From JAJPKK01 sp963802745 (GTDB taxonomy: Bacteria; Pseudomonadota; Alphaproteobacteria; Rhizobiales; Xanthobacteraceae), in assembly GCA_963802745.1 (NCBI GenBank), contig CAWDKL010000016.1:19665-83664 (forward strand): a DNA stretch of 64,000 nt, in the 5' to 3' direction. Made by a program: the position numbers and the translations under genes. The notes beneath the pieces were generated by a model. The model made no database searches. It saw only the letters and a program-made list of their open reading frames with translations, and was not told the DNA's origin. Shown here piece by piece: positions 36,794-45,698 of the stretch (its first letter is position 1; each line of letters begins with the position of its first letter).

Positions 36794-37042
36794 ATGACCT
36801 TCAAAGTCTATAGCGGTCCCGCGGGTGCCGATGCCGTCCCTCCGATCCATAGGGGCAAGATGCTATTCAAGGAATTTCCGAGCTTCGACGAAGCATTGTC
36901 GTGGGCGAGCCATGTTCGGAAGACCGGGCGGGTGGCGGTTCGGATCGACGACGAGACCGGCAGAAGCCTCGATAAAAGCGAGATCGCGGCAGCGCTCGCC
37001 TATCGCGATGCCCGCGATATCCGTAATGGGATATCGCGTTAA
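36794..37042 (+). CDS. Small conserved hypothetical protein
   Basis: An 82-residue soluble, charged protein (MTFKVYSGPAGADAVPPI at the start, then FKEFPSFDEALSWASHV). It resembles short hypothetical proteins I associate with Bradyrhizobium-type genomes but has no named domain. The ATG at 36794 has AAAGGAAA about ten bases upstream. It ends 33 bases before the convergent 85-residue gene. Function unknown. Confidence 0.6.
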   Translation: MTFKVYSGPAGADAVPPIHRGKMLFKEFPSFDEALSWASHVRKTGRVAVRIDDETGRSLDKSEIAAALAYRDARDIRNGISR

Positions 37043-37075
37043 ACATTAATCCGGTATCAACGCGCGGCCGGCAAG

Positions 37076-37333
37076 CTAGGGGCTTTTCTCGAAGTCCTCC
37101 GCCGGCTGCGGTATTCTATCGCGTGAATACACCGATAAAGCGACCTGTATCTGATCGGCGGCGGCCATCACCAATTCATCATAACCGGTCTGCCCTTGCG
37201 CGGCAGCCTTCAAGATGCACTCGGCGAGATAAGCCTTTGCGGCTGGGGTCGAATGCTGCGTTGGAACTCTTGTCATGACATCTTCAAGCGCACGCGTCAT
37301 GATCGAAACGAGTTGGGGATCAAACGAGGGCAT
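37076..37333 (-). CDS. Small conserved hypothetical protein
   Basis: An 85-residue, mostly helical acidic protein: FDPQLVSIMTRALEDVMTRV, then AKAYLAECILKAAAQGQTGY and ELVMAAADQIQVAL. Similar short proteins occur widely in Hyphomicrobiales, without known function. ATG 37331-37333 with GGGAG six bases upstream was chosen; an in-frame extension to 37573 looks non-coding. It ends in SRDRIPQPAEDFEKSP. It is convergent with the 82-residue gene. Confidence 0.65.
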   Translation of the reverse strand: MPSFDPQLVSIMTRALEDVMTRVPTQHSTPAAKAYLAECILKAAAQGQTGYDELVMAAADQIQVALSVYSRDRIPQPAEDFEKSP

Positions 37334-37686
37334 ATCGTACTCCCATTGGCCGTGATTGCATATATTCATTTCTGCGCGCTTCGGCTTGGCGTTTTCATAC
37401 CCTTCCTTACGCGAACCCGTCCCAACACCCATCTGCACCATACCGGTGCGACAAGGAAAATACATCGGGTTGAATTTGGCAACAAGGTCATATTGTCGCA
37501 GAGGGATTGCAGAACGAACCGGAGGTAACACCGATGACATCCGAGATGCCGCAAATGCGATTTCGCTTATCAATCAATGTGGTAACTAATGTCTGTTCAT
37601 TTTTGTGGATGCTCTCGTAATTGAAATGACGCTGATTTGATGAGATATTATTTGCCGTGATTTACGATGATTACTAAATCAGTTTC

Positions 37687-37718
37687 AAGAACGGACTACG
37701 TCCAGAGCGGCCGTTCTT
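37687..37718. promoter_or_regulatory. Inverted repeat upstream of the phasin-like gene
   Basis: AAGAACGG (37687-37694) and CCGTTCTT (37711-37718) are perfect inverted arms separated by 16 bases, about 24 bases before the phasin-like start. It could be an operator, or part of an ECF-type (GAAC...CGTT) stress promoter; the spacing between GAAC and CGTT is about 19 bases, slightly long for the known alphaproteobacterial general stress sigma factor. The surrounding gap (37334-37741) holds no gene. Confidence 0.35.
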
Positions 37719-37741
37719 CAACGATCAAGGAGAGGTGGGCG

Positions 37742-38116
37742 ATGACCCAGACGAATCCGGATTTTGCCGCAACGAAGGCGGCAGCTGCGATCCCTGCGGA
37801 GCTGCTTGGCGCCGCAACAAGGAAGATCGCGGACGTGTTGGAGGTTCATAAAGACCTGTTGGAAACCTTCGAGGAGATCAATCACGAATTTTTCTGCCGC
37901 GCGAAGAAGGAGGCGGACCTCGCTTCCGATTTTGTCGAGCAGTTCGGCAGTGTCCGGTCGATTCCAGACGCTGCTACGGTTTATCGGGACTGGGCAACAA
38001 AGCGGATGGAACTGCTGGCGGCCGACAGCCGGCAGTTGTTCGAGCATGGCGAGAAAATCGCGCATGCGAGCCGCCGACTGTTCACGAACGGGGGCAACGG
38101 GGCGGGAAGCCATTAA
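37742..38116 (+). CDS. Phasin-like protein
   Basis: A 124-residue helical protein resembling short phasins, amphipathic proteins that coat polyhydroxyalkanoate granules. The long helix runs through AELLGAATRKIADVLEVHKD, INHEFFCRAKKEADLASDFV and RDWATKRMELLAADSRQLFE, with the alternating Ala/Glu/Arg pattern of the family. It is shorter than PhaP of model strains. ATG 37742 has AGGAGAGG nine bases upstream. No pha genes are adjacent. Family call by composition and pattern; moderate certainty. Confidence 0.65.
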   Translation: MTQTNPDFAATKAAAAIPAELLGAATRKIADVLEVHKDLLETFEEINHEFFCRAKKEADLASDFVEQFGSVRSIPDAATVYRDWATKRMELLAADSRQLFEHGEKIAHASRRLFTNGGNGAGSH

Positions 38117-38186
38117 AATACCTGCATTGGTGTTATGCAGCCGGATGCCGATGCCATGACCGAAACGGTTGCCGAAAGGTGACACC

Positions 38187-38447
38187 ATGACTACTCGCAT
38201 CGCCATGATCGCAGCATGCGGCGTGATACTCGCCGTTGCGCCGGGGGATCTCACGCGGGCCGCATATGCCGACGCCGTCCTGTCCAAGATGCCGCCGCAC
38301 AGCACGACGTCGAGCGGTATGAAGGGCTACCGGGGAACACGAAACTATCCCTGCGGTGATTTCAACGCTCGGACCCAGACCTGCGGGCGGGCCGCAAACC
38401 AGGAGCCGAATTGGATGTTGGCACATCCATCGAGGTCGGAATTCTGA
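38187..38447 (+). CDS. Small exported protein, unknown function
   Basis: An 86-residue protein with a signal peptide (MTTRIAMIAACGVILAVAPG, cleavage near AYA-DAV) and a short mature part containing two cysteines (NYPCGDF and TQTCGRA) that could form a disulfide. No family recognised. ATG 38187 has AAGGTGA seven bases upstream. It follows the phasin-like gene by 70 bases on the same strand. Confidence 0.55.
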   Translation: MTTRIAMIAACGVILAVAPGDLTRAAYADAVLSKMPPHSTTSSGMKGYRGTRNYPCGDFNARTQTCGRAANQEPNWMLAHPSRSEF

Positions 38448-38816
38448 TCGGCCGCATTCGCGACCGAGCCTAGCTTGCCGCGAAGCCCCCGAACTGCGGC
38501 AAAAACGCCGCTGTTCCCGGCCCGTTCGCGGAAGCGGTCTGCAATCATCGTCAAAGCGTTCAAGCGTTCGTGATCCTCCCCGTTCTCAACGGGTGGCCTT
38601 GCGGCAGTTCTTCTGTTATGCAGGCGCCCGGGCTCCGGCGAAGCGCCGGAATTTGCCGCAGAGCAGCCAGGTTTCCGCCCCGCGCGACTTGGTGCCCAAT
38701 GCTGGTTCGTGCCCTCTAGCTCTCCCGGCCGGGAGATGCCGAACAGAAGGCCGTGCCAAACCTGATCGGGCCGTCCATATCGGAGCAACGGCCGGATCTC
38801 ACAGGAGGAGACCACG
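38448..38816. other. Intergenic, no gene seen
   Basis: About 370 bases. GC-rich frames occur on both strands, none resembling a protein. Contains the promoter of the following MBL-fold gene. Confidence 0.45.
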
Positions 38817-39731
38817 ATGCATAAGACAACTCTTGCCGCGCTCGCGGCCACGACGATGCTGTTCACCGGCGCCGCGCTCGCGCAACAACCGGTCGATGAT
38901 TCCAAGACCGTGATCAAGACGACCGATCTCGGCAACAAGACCTACATGCTGGAAGGACGCGGCGGCAACATTACCATCGCCGTCGGGACCGATGGCATCA
39001 TCATGGTGGACACCCAGTTCGCGACGCTGTCCGACAAGATCAAGGCCGCCATCAAGGCGATCTCGCCGCTGCCGATTAAGTACATCATCAACACCCATTT
39101 CCACGGCGATCATACCGGTGGCGACGCCAACTTCCAGAAGGACGGCGCCATCGTCATCGCCCAGGACAACATCCGGCTCCGCCTTGCCGGCGGCACCGTT
39201 AACGGCACCACCGGCAACAAGACGCCCCCGGTTTCCGGTGACGCGATCCCGAAGGAGACCTACACGGGCGGGGAGAAGACGATCGAAGTCGGCGGCCGCA
39301 AGGCCATATTGCATCACGTCAATAACGCCCACACCGACGGCGACACCTGGGTGTACTTCCCGGATGCCAACGTCATTGCCACCGGCGACGTGATGAATAA
39401 CCTGCACCGGTATCAACAGGTTGATTTCGCCAATGGCGGCGATATCCGTGGCATGATCCGGGCTTCGAATGATTGGCTGAAGCTCGCCAACGACAACACC
39501 AAGATCGTGGTCGGCCATGGCCCGCTCGCGAATAAGGCCAGTGTGGCCACCTACAACGAGATGGTGAAGACCGCACGCGAGCGCATCGAGAAGCTCGTCA
39601 ACGAGGGCAAGACCGAGGCCGAAGTGGTGGCGGCGAAGCCGCTGGCCGACCTCGACAAGACCTGGGCCGCCAACCAACAGGCTGCCGACAACTTCGTCAA
39701 GCAGGTCTACAATTCGTTCAAGCGTTCATAG
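38817..39731 (+). CDS. Exported MBL-fold metallo-hydrolase
   Basis: A 304-residue periplasmic metallo-beta-lactamase-fold hydrolase with a signal peptide ending at ALAQQ. The complete metal motif NTHFHGDHTGG (H-x-H-x-D-H) is present, followed by NNAHTDGDTWVYFPD, ATGDVMNNLH and IVVGHGPLA. This contrasts with the altered motif in the homologue at 12636. ATG 38817 has AGGAGG nine bases upstream. It stands alone, ended by a strong hairpin at 39768. Substrate unknown; relatives are annotated as cyclases or lactamase-like proteins. Confidence 0.9.
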   Translation: MHKTTLAALAATTMLFTGAALAQQPVDDSKTVIKTTDLGNKTYMLEGRGGNITIAVGTDGIIMVDTQFATLSDKIKAAIKAISPLPIKYIINTHFHGDHTGGDANFQKDGAIVIAQDNIRLRLAGGTVNGTTGNKTPPVSGDAIPKETYTGGEKTIEVGGRKAILHHVNNAHTDGDTWVYFPDANVIATGDVMNNLHRYQQVDFANGGDIRGMIRASNDWLKLANDNTKIVVGHGPLANKASVATYNEMVKTARERIEKLVNEGKTEAEVVAAKPLADLDKTWAANQQAADNFVKQVYNSFKRS

Positions 39732-39767
39732 TAGCCGCGGATCGAAAGCCTCCGGGCCGCTCTATCA

Positions 39768-39800
39768 TTGCCGGGACCTCAGGTCCCGGCAACCACTTTT
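39768..39800 (+). terminator. Rho-independent terminator of the MBL-fold gene
   Basis: TTGCCGGGACC and GGTCCCGGCAA form an 11-base-pair perfect stem around a TCA loop (39768-39792), followed by CCACTTTT. It begins 37 bases after the stop codon. The palindrome could also serve the leftward gene at 39837-40169, which converges on it. Confidence 0.7.
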
Positions 39801-39836
39801 GTGCTGTTTGTGCAAGACTGAACGCGCGAAACCCGC

Positions 39837-40169
39837 CTAACGCGGTTCGATCGGTATCCTTATCGGCGAGCAATTCGTTCGCCCCGTCAGGACGCAATCC
39901 TGATCCTTTCGTAATTGCGCCATCGTGCTGGTCAGCCAGATACCGCAGTAGACGATAAAACACAGCACTCCGAAGGCCAGCAGATTATTCATCATGCGCT
40001 GCCGATAGCCCTCGCTGTCGCGATCGCGCTCATATTTGGCGAGATCATCGACCGGGGGCCGGCGCAGATCGGGCCGGCGGCGAAAATCATTCCGCCCGCG
40101 CGGAGGGCGCGGCCGGAATTGAATAACGCTACCTCTATCCTCGTCGCGTCGGGGTTCTCGCGATTTCAT
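39837..40169 (-). CDS. Small single-pass membrane protein, unknown function
   Basis: A 110-residue protein with an unusually arginine-rich cytosolic N-terminus (about 20 Arg in the first 55 residues, for instance FRPRPPRGRNDFRRRPDLRR) followed by one membrane helix (LLAFGVLCFIVYCGIWL) and a short tail with two cysteines. I recognise no domain, but such proteins are common in Bradyrhizobium-type genomes. ATG 40167-40169 has GGGAAG eight bases upstream. It converges on the MBL-fold gene. Confidence 0.6.
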   Translation of the reverse strand: MKSREPRRDEDRGSVIQFRPRPPRGRNDFRRRPDLRRPPVDDLAKYERDRDSEGYRQRMMNNLLAFGVLCFIVYCGIWLTSTMAQLRKDQDCVLTGRTNCSPIRIPIEPR

Positions 40170-40494
40170 CCTACTTCCCATTCGGAGCACCGACGCTCGG
40201 CCGATGCCCCGTAATTTCTTATCACAATTTTATTTAAGGAGCGATCGAATTGCGTGGGGTCGCCACCGGCAAACGGGCAAATGTTCTTCGTATTTGGTAG
40301 CGACCGTGAGGCGTTCAAGCATTCCGCAAAGCGCGGCGTCTCGGCGCTAGACCAAAATTCAGTCGTGTCGGAACATCTGGAGTCATGGCCGGCATGTCCT
40401 GGTCACCACGTAGGGCCGCCGCAGGTACGACGTGGATGCCCGCGACAAGCGTGGGCGTGCCGCCCAGAGCATGATCCCGCTGGGATTCGGTCCT
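40170..40494. other. Intergenic, no gene seen
   Basis: About 325 bases between two leftward genes. A frame from GTG 40254 has AAGGAG upstream (about 40228) but its sequence resembles nothing known and runs antisense into the NTF2-like gene, so I do not call it. Confidence 0.4.
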
Positions 40495-41103
40495 TCAGCC
40501 CAGGCGCTGCCCCGCAAGCCACGCCGCGCCGCGACAATAAAGCGCATCGAGTTCGGGGCCATCAAGGCCCGGCATGTCGGTCTTGACCGCGTAGCCGATC
40601 CGGGTCTGCAGATAGGCGAGGTGCCGGTAGCCTTCCGGAAACCGCGCCAGCAAGTTTTGGTCGAGTTCGAGCCGCGCCGCCGGATCCACGGGATCGAGCC
40701 GGTCCTTTTCATAAATCGGCTGGCGCAGCACCAGACCCCACCGGCCATCGCGCTGCTCAAAAAAATCGTAGAATCGGCCGGTGCAGACCACGTCGCAAAC
40801 CACACCCTCAACGGCCGCCCGTTGCGATATGGTCATCTTGGTCTGGGCGATCGCCCGCGCGCCCGCCAAATCGACCGACATGCCGCCGAGGAAGTGCAAA
40901 ATGCGCACCCCGCGCGCGTAGCCCTCCTCGCTCACCCGGATGAAATCGTCCGCCGAACCCTGGAACCACGTCGCCATCATGCGCCCGTCGTCGTGCCACA
41001 CGGTGCGGAACCGATCCCACATCCGCGCGTCGCGCCAAATCGCCCAGTTCTCGACCAGACGGCGGATGGCGCGCTCATCCTTGGCTGCTCCGGTACTTTC
41101 CAT
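40495..41103 (-). CDS. NTF2-like/SnoaL family protein
   Basis: A 202-residue protein with a cone-shaped NTF2-like fold (DERAIRRLVENWAIWRDARM, RFRTVWHDDGRMMATWFQGS, GGMSVDLAGARAIAQTKMTI, FYDFFEQRDGRWGLVLRQPI), a family of small-molecule enzymes and binding proteins. ATG 41101-41103 with GGGAGG five bases upstream is clear. The open frame continues upstream into a truncated DUF5615 toxin, which is a separate, broken gene rather than part of this protein. Function unknown beyond fold. Confidence 0.8.
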   Translation of the reverse strand: MESTGAAKDERAIRRLVENWAIWRDARMWDRFRTVWHDDGRMMATWFQGSADDFIRVSEEGYARGVRILHFLGGMSVDLAGARAIAQTKMTISQRAAVEGVVCDVVCTGRFYDFFEQRDGRWGLVLRQPIYEKDRLDPVDPAARLELDQNLLARFPEGYRHLAYLQTRIGYAVKTDMPGLDGPELDALYCRGAAWLAGQRLG

Positions 41104-41154
41104 GAGGTCCCTCCCCGTCGTCGCTCGCCCGCGCGTTCGGTGTAGCGAAGGCGT

Positions 41155-41268
41155 CAAATCGCCGTTGGAAAGCCTGTCCCAGCCGCGGTCAATGGCTTCG
41201 ACCACGATGTGGCCCTTTAGGGCATGCCGAAGCGGAGCGGGCGTCCCGTTATCGAATAGTATGAGCAT
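41155..41268 (-). pseudogene. DUF5615 (PIN-like) toxin, truncated
   Basis: The first 38 codons of a DUF5615 toxin: LILFDNGTPAPLRHALKGH and VEAIDRGWDRLSNGDL, with the N-terminal acidic residue of the PIN-like nuclease. After SNGDL the frame runs without stop into unrelated sequence and then the NTF2-like gene, so the remaining two thirds, including the other catalytic acids, are deleted. Its start overlaps the DUF433 antitoxin gene by 20 bases, the usual arrangement of this toxin-antitoxin pair. Confidence 0.75.
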
Positions 41269-41515
41269 CGGCTTTGGAGGCAGAAGCCGGAGCGGCGGGC
41301 ATTTCGAGACTGCGCGATACGAATTCGATTACGGTCACAACTTGTTCGTGCGTCAAATGAAACCATTCCATAATTTCGTCGATCGAGGCACCCACTTCCA
41401 AATTGTCGAAGACGACGGAAACCGGAGTGCGGGTACCGCGGAATACCCATGCACCGCTCCGCTTCCCGGGGACGCTTTCCACACCGGGGCATTGTGACCA
41501 ATCGAGCGTCGTCAT
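41249..41515 (-). CDS. DUF433-domain antitoxin
   Basis: An 88-residue antitoxin of the DUF433 (VapB-like, MerR-type HTH) family: VFRGTRTPVSVVFDNLEVGA followed by IDEIMEWFHLTHEQVVTVIE. Such proteins bind DNA and neutralise the DUF5615 nuclease encoded immediately downstream. Here the partner is truncated, so the antitoxin is an orphan. ATG 41513-41515 has AAAGGGG about nine bases upstream. It follows the broken parD gene by 21 bases. Confidence 0.88.
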   Translation of the reverse strand: MTTLDWSQCPGVESVPGKRSGAWVFRGTRTPVSVVFDNLEVGASIDEIMEWFHLTHEQVVTVIEFVSRSLEMPAAPASASKADAHTIR

Positions 41516-41536
41516 GACGGTAACCCCTTTCCCATA

Positions 41537-41781
41537 TCAGGAGCCTTCTTCCTGCAATTGGACTGCCTTGGCTTTGAGGGCGCTGTCGATGTCGGCATCG
41601 GGGCCTCGCCGCCGGCCTTGATCGAAGCATCCAGCATATGGCGCAACGCAAGCGGTTTGGCCTCGCGCTCCTCGACCAAACGCAGCCCTTTGCGAACGAC
41701 CTCGCTGGCCGAGCCATAGCGGCCCGAGCGTACGATGCGCGCGATGAAAGTTTCCCAACGTTGGCCAACCGAGACGTTCAT
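41537..41781 (-). pseudogene. ParD-family antitoxin, frameshifted
   Basis: A ParD-type ribbon-helix-helix antitoxin. MNVSVGQRWETFIARIVRSG and RYGSASEVVRKGLRLVEERE are typical. The frame is lost near 41600, where one base is missing after GGEAP; the correct continuation DADIDSALKAKAVQLQEEGS lies in the next frame and stops at 41537. Without repair the protein ends 12 codons later with an unrelated tail (41512). No parE toxin follows; the next gene is the DUF433 antitoxin. ATG 41779-41781 is the family start. Confidence 0.75.
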
Positions 41782-41968
41782 TTGCGCCTCCGTGTTACCG
41801 ATTTGTCCGAAATCCATAATAACAAAAATTGTGCAACTCCCGTTATTTTTCATCCGCGCTGCTTTTGCATCGGAAGTCTCGCAGGCACGATCGTCCTGTC
41901 AACTCCGAAAGGGCACGCACACCGAGCTTTCAATCGCGATGGCCGGGACAGGCCCGGCCACGATTTCT

Positions 41969-44389
41969 CTACCCTCGCAGCACGCCGCCGGTGCGTTTGC
42001 CGACCTCGGCGACGATTTTCGCCGCGACCGCATCGATCTCTGCCTCCGTCAAGGTCTTGTCGCGCGGCTGCAGGGTGACGGCGATGGCGACGGATTTCTT
42101 CGCCGGATCGATGCCGGGGCCTTCATAAACGTCGAACACCGTAATGCCGGTGATCAATTTGCGATCCACCCCTTGGGCGGCGCGCACGATGTCGGCCGGC
42201 CTTAACGCCGCGGTCCACGATGAAGGCAAAATCGCGCTCGACCGGCTGGAACGCCGATAAATCGACCGGCGGCTTGGCGCGCGTCGGCCTTGGGTTTCGG
42301 CTCGGGGATGCGATCGAGCACCAATTCCAGCGCCACCATCGGGCCTTCGGCGCCGAGCGCTTCGAGCGCCGACGGGTGCAACTCGCCGAAATAGCCGAGC
42401 ACGTTTTGCGGCCCGATCTGGATCGTGCCGCTGCGGCCCGGGTGCAGCCAGGATGGGCCGCCGGGCACGATTTGCAGCGCCTGCATGGGAGCGCCGGCCG
42501 CCGCCAGCACGGCGAGTGCGTCGGCCTTGACGTCGAAAGCATCGACGCTTTTGCCGCCGGTCGCCCAGTTGCGTCCGCCGCCCAAAGCCTTCGCCCGCCC
42601 GCGGCGCACGCCGCTCGCGGCGATGAATTGATCCTCCGCCCGGTCGCCGCGGAAAATCTGTCCGACCTCGAACAGCGCCGTATCGCCATGGCCGCGATCG
42701 GCATTGCGCTGGGCGGCCGCGACCAGCCCCGGAATGAGGCTCGGCCGCATGTCGGACAGGTCGGCCGCGATCGGGTTGGCGAGCGCGAGGTCGGCTTTGC
42801 CGCCGCCGAACAATTCCGCCTGTGGTTTCGACACGAACGACCAGGTGACGGCTTCCACCAGCCCGCGGGCCGCGAGCGCGCGCTTGGCCTTGCGGGTGCG
42901 CGTCTGCGCCACGGTGAGGACCGGCTTGCGGGGCGCATCGCCGCGCCCGAACGGCGTCATCGGCACGGAATCGACGCCGACGATGCGCACGATTTCTTCC
43001 ACCAAATCCGCCTTGCCGTGGACATCGGGCCGCCAGGTCGGCACCGTGACCGTGGCGACGGGCTCGTCGCCCCGCACGCCGAAGCCGAGCCGGCCGAGGA
43101 TACCGGCGATATCGGCGGGCGGCAGTTCGATCCCGGCCAGTCGCTTGACCTCGGCAAGCGGGAAATCGATCGCGCGGTCGGGGATCGCCGACGCGCCCGC
43201 GGTGACGATCGCGGACGCCGTGCCGCCGCACAGGTCGAGCACCATGCGGGTGGCAAGCTCCAGGCCCGGCACCATGAAGGCCGGATCGACGCCGCGCTCG
43301 AAGCGGTAGCGGGCGTCCGAATTAATGCCGAGCTTGCGCCCCGTATGGGCGATGTTGAACTCGTCCCACAGCGCGGATTCGATCAGCACGTCGGTGGTCG
43401 CTTCCGAGCAGCCGCTGCGCCTCGCCGCCCATGATGCCGGCGAGCAACTCCACCCCATTGCGGTCGGCGATGACGCAGATTGACGGGTCGAGCGGATAGG
43501 ATTTGCCGTCGAGCGCCAGCAGCGTTTCGCCCTCGCGGGCGCGCCGCACCACCAGATCGCCAAAAACCTTGGCGGCGTCGAAGACGTGCAGCGGCCGGCC
43601 GCGGTCGAACGTGATGTAGTTGGTGATGTCCACCAGGGCGTTGATCGGCCGCAGGCCGATCGCGGTCAGCCGGCGGCGCAGCCATTCCGGGCTCGGGGCG
43701 TTGCGCACGCCGCGCACCAGCCGCAGCGCGAAGCCCCGGCACAGCGGCGGCGTGTCGCCGAAGTCGAGCGTCACCCCGACCGGGCACGGGAATGCCCCTG
43801 GGACCGGCGCGATCGGGGCGTCCTTGAAGGTGCCGAGCTGGGCGGCGCCGAGGTCGCGGGCGATGCCGTGGACGCCGGTGCAGTCCGGCCGGTTCGGCGT
43901 AAGATTGATCTCGATGACCGGATCGTCGAGATGCGCCCAGGCCGCATAAGGCACCCCGACCGGGGCGTCCGCCGGCAGGTCCAGAATGCCGTCGTGATCG
44001 TCGGACAGCTGCAGCTCGAAACCCGAGCACAGCATGCCGCGGCTTTCCACCCCGCGGATGGTGCCGACGCCGAGCGTCATGTTCTTGCCGGGGATGAAGG
44101 TGCCGGGGGCGGAGAACACGCTCTTCATGCCGGTGCGCGCATTGGGGGCGCCGCACACGACCTGCACGGGATCGCCCGTCCCGGTATCGACGATGCAAAC
44201 CCGCAGCCGGTCGGCGTTGGGGTGCTGCTCCGCCGAAATGACGCGCGCGATCGTAAACGGCGCCAATGCCTTGGCCTTGTTCTCCACATGCTCGACCTCG
44301 AGGCCGATCATGGTGAGCGTGTGCACGATGGCGTCGAGAGACGCCGCCGTGTCGAGGTGATCGCGCAGCCAGGACAAGGTGAATTTCAT
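41969..44389 (-). pseudogene. pheT: Phenylalanine--tRNA ligase beta subunit, three frameshifts
   Basis: The large subunit of the heterotetrameric PheRS. The N-terminal MKFTLSWLRDHLDTAASLDA, the tRNA-binding (EMAP-like) region, AGIMGGEASGCSEATTDVLI, TPNRPDCTGVHGIARDLG, the B5 and B6 domains and the C-terminal anticodon-binding FDX-ACB fold (VDLSAFQPVERDFAFIVD ... TLTEAEIDAVAAKIVAEVGK) are all there. Each of three single extra bases shifts the frame: 43417 (after GIMGGEA), 42276-42277 (before KPPVDLS) and 42197 (between VKA and ADIVRAA). Without them the protein is 805 residues, normal for the family. The gene is essential, so sequence error is the likeliest cause. pheS, usually just upstream, is not in the window. 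Confidence 0.92.
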
Positions 44390-44874
44390 AGGGATTGGCT
44401 CTTGAAGCTTTGCTCTTTGAGAAGATGTCCGCTGGAACGCAAGCGCCCTCGCCTGCCTCGACCGGTTGCGGGAACGATGCTGATGATCCGTCTTTTTACA
44501 CGACGGACCATAGTTTGCATCATGGCGGCGAAGAAGCGTTCGGTAAAGCGCGGCCAACCTACCCCTGGTTTGCTGAACGATCACGGGTCAGCGCGGCTGC
44601 CGCGCCAACCGCGCACATGACCGATGGAAACGCTCACCGGCAGCTCGATAGATGAAACCGCGCGTTGTGGTAGATTCTATGGGGAACGGCGGCGATGGAT
44701 TGTGGCATCCATCGCCGCCCTATGCGGAACCAGCTAACGGAGTTCGCCCCATGCAACAGAACGACTTGAGCCGATCCCACATCCCGTTCAAACACTGACC
44801 TTAAAAAAGGAACGAGAGATGCGAAAAAAATAAGAGTGCGGGTAAAAAACCGCTTGACAAAGAAATCCCCATAC

Positions 44875-45078
44875 AAGGGTGTGCAAAATCGCCCGGGCAC
44901 GGCGGAGCAACCGGCACGGCTTCGCCGGCGATTTTGCGCACGCAGTCGGCCGCTCACGTCATGATCGCGCGGTGTCGTGATCGCGACGCTAACCAAAGGC
45001 CTGCCGCGTGCGCAAAATCGCCATTCTACGCCGTGCCGGCTGCCTGCGTCTCGCGAGGCGATTTTGCACACCCTACAT
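44875..45078. repeat. GTGCAAAATCGCC inverted repeat, copy 3
   Basis: Four arms alternate: GGGTGTGCAAAATCGCC, GGCGATTTTGCGCACGC, GTGCGCAAAATCGCC and GGCGATTTTGCACACCCTAC, so the region can fold as nested or sequential hairpins of about 200 bases. The architecture equals that at 4832-5010. The remainder of the 826-base gap between pheT and the VOC gene (44390-44874, 45079-45215) shows no gene; a TTGACA-like box occurs at about 44854. Confidence 0.65.
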
Positions 45079-45215
45079 GTTCGGACCTCACCGGAATCCG
45101 GTCTAGCTTGCGCTCAGAGACGCCGGCGGCGCCGCCCGGTACGAGACCACGGGACCGCCACGAGGCGGTCCCTCGATCCCGGCTACGGCGGCCGGCGCCC
45201 CCACCACCGGCCTGA

Positions 45216-45698
45216 TTATTGGTGTAATCCGCCGAACTGGACTCCCATCCCCTCGGGGTCCTTGACCTGGAAGCTGGTCTTGGCGCTTCCCCTGTACTGC
45301 AAACCGCGGCGCTTTAGCTCGTCCTCGATCCCATCTTTCTCCGCGTCCCAGTTCATCACCGTGTAGGCGATGTGGTCCACTTTGGCCGGCTCGCCGGCGG
45401 CCCGGTTGCGCGGAATGAGGATGTTATTGCCGAACACCAGGCGGCACTGCTTGCCGTCGTCTTCGGTGACTTTCATCCCCAAGAGATCCACATAGAAGTC
45501 GCGGACCTTCTTGTAGTCGTTCACCGAATACGAGATGTGGTTGACGTAGCCGGCTTCGAGCGGCTTGCCCGCCGCCCTGGCGGCCGGCGCTATCCCGGCT
45601 GCCGCCGCCGCGGTGATGCTCAAGCTCTGAATGAGCTGCCGCCGGCTCATTTTGCCCTGCTCGAAATCCTGCACTAATCTTGCGATGATGCTTTCCAT
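45216..45698 (-). CDS. VOC-family (glyoxalase/dioxygenase fold) protein with Tat-like leader
   Basis: A 160-residue protein. The N-terminus has SRRQLIQSLSITAAAAAGIA, a twin-arginine type signal, preceded by a short helix. The mature part is one vicinal-oxygen-chelate domain: VNHISYSVNDYKKVRDFYVD, LGMKVTEDDG, VDHIAYTVMNWDAEKDGIED and FQVKDPEGMGVQFGG. Histidines in VNHIS and VDHIA would be metal ligands. ATG 45696-45698 with GGAGGAA eight bases upstream is chosen over one five codons earlier. It stands alone. Substrate unknown; VOC proteins include glyoxalases, dioxygenases and resistance proteins. Confidence 0.85.
   Translation of the reverse strand: MESIIARLVQDFEQGKMSRRQLIQSLSITAAAAAGIAPAARAAGKPLEAGYVNHISYSVNDYKKVRDFYVDLLGMKVTEDDGKQCRLVFGNNILIPRNRAAGEPAKVDHIAYTVMNWDAEKDGIEDELKRRGLQYRGSAKTSFQVKDPEGMGVQFGGLHQ

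Noticed and set aside
40254..40586. Frame from GTG 40254 with an AAGGAG upstream
   Set aside because: The sequence is low-complexity, overlaps the NTF2-like gene antisense and matches no family.
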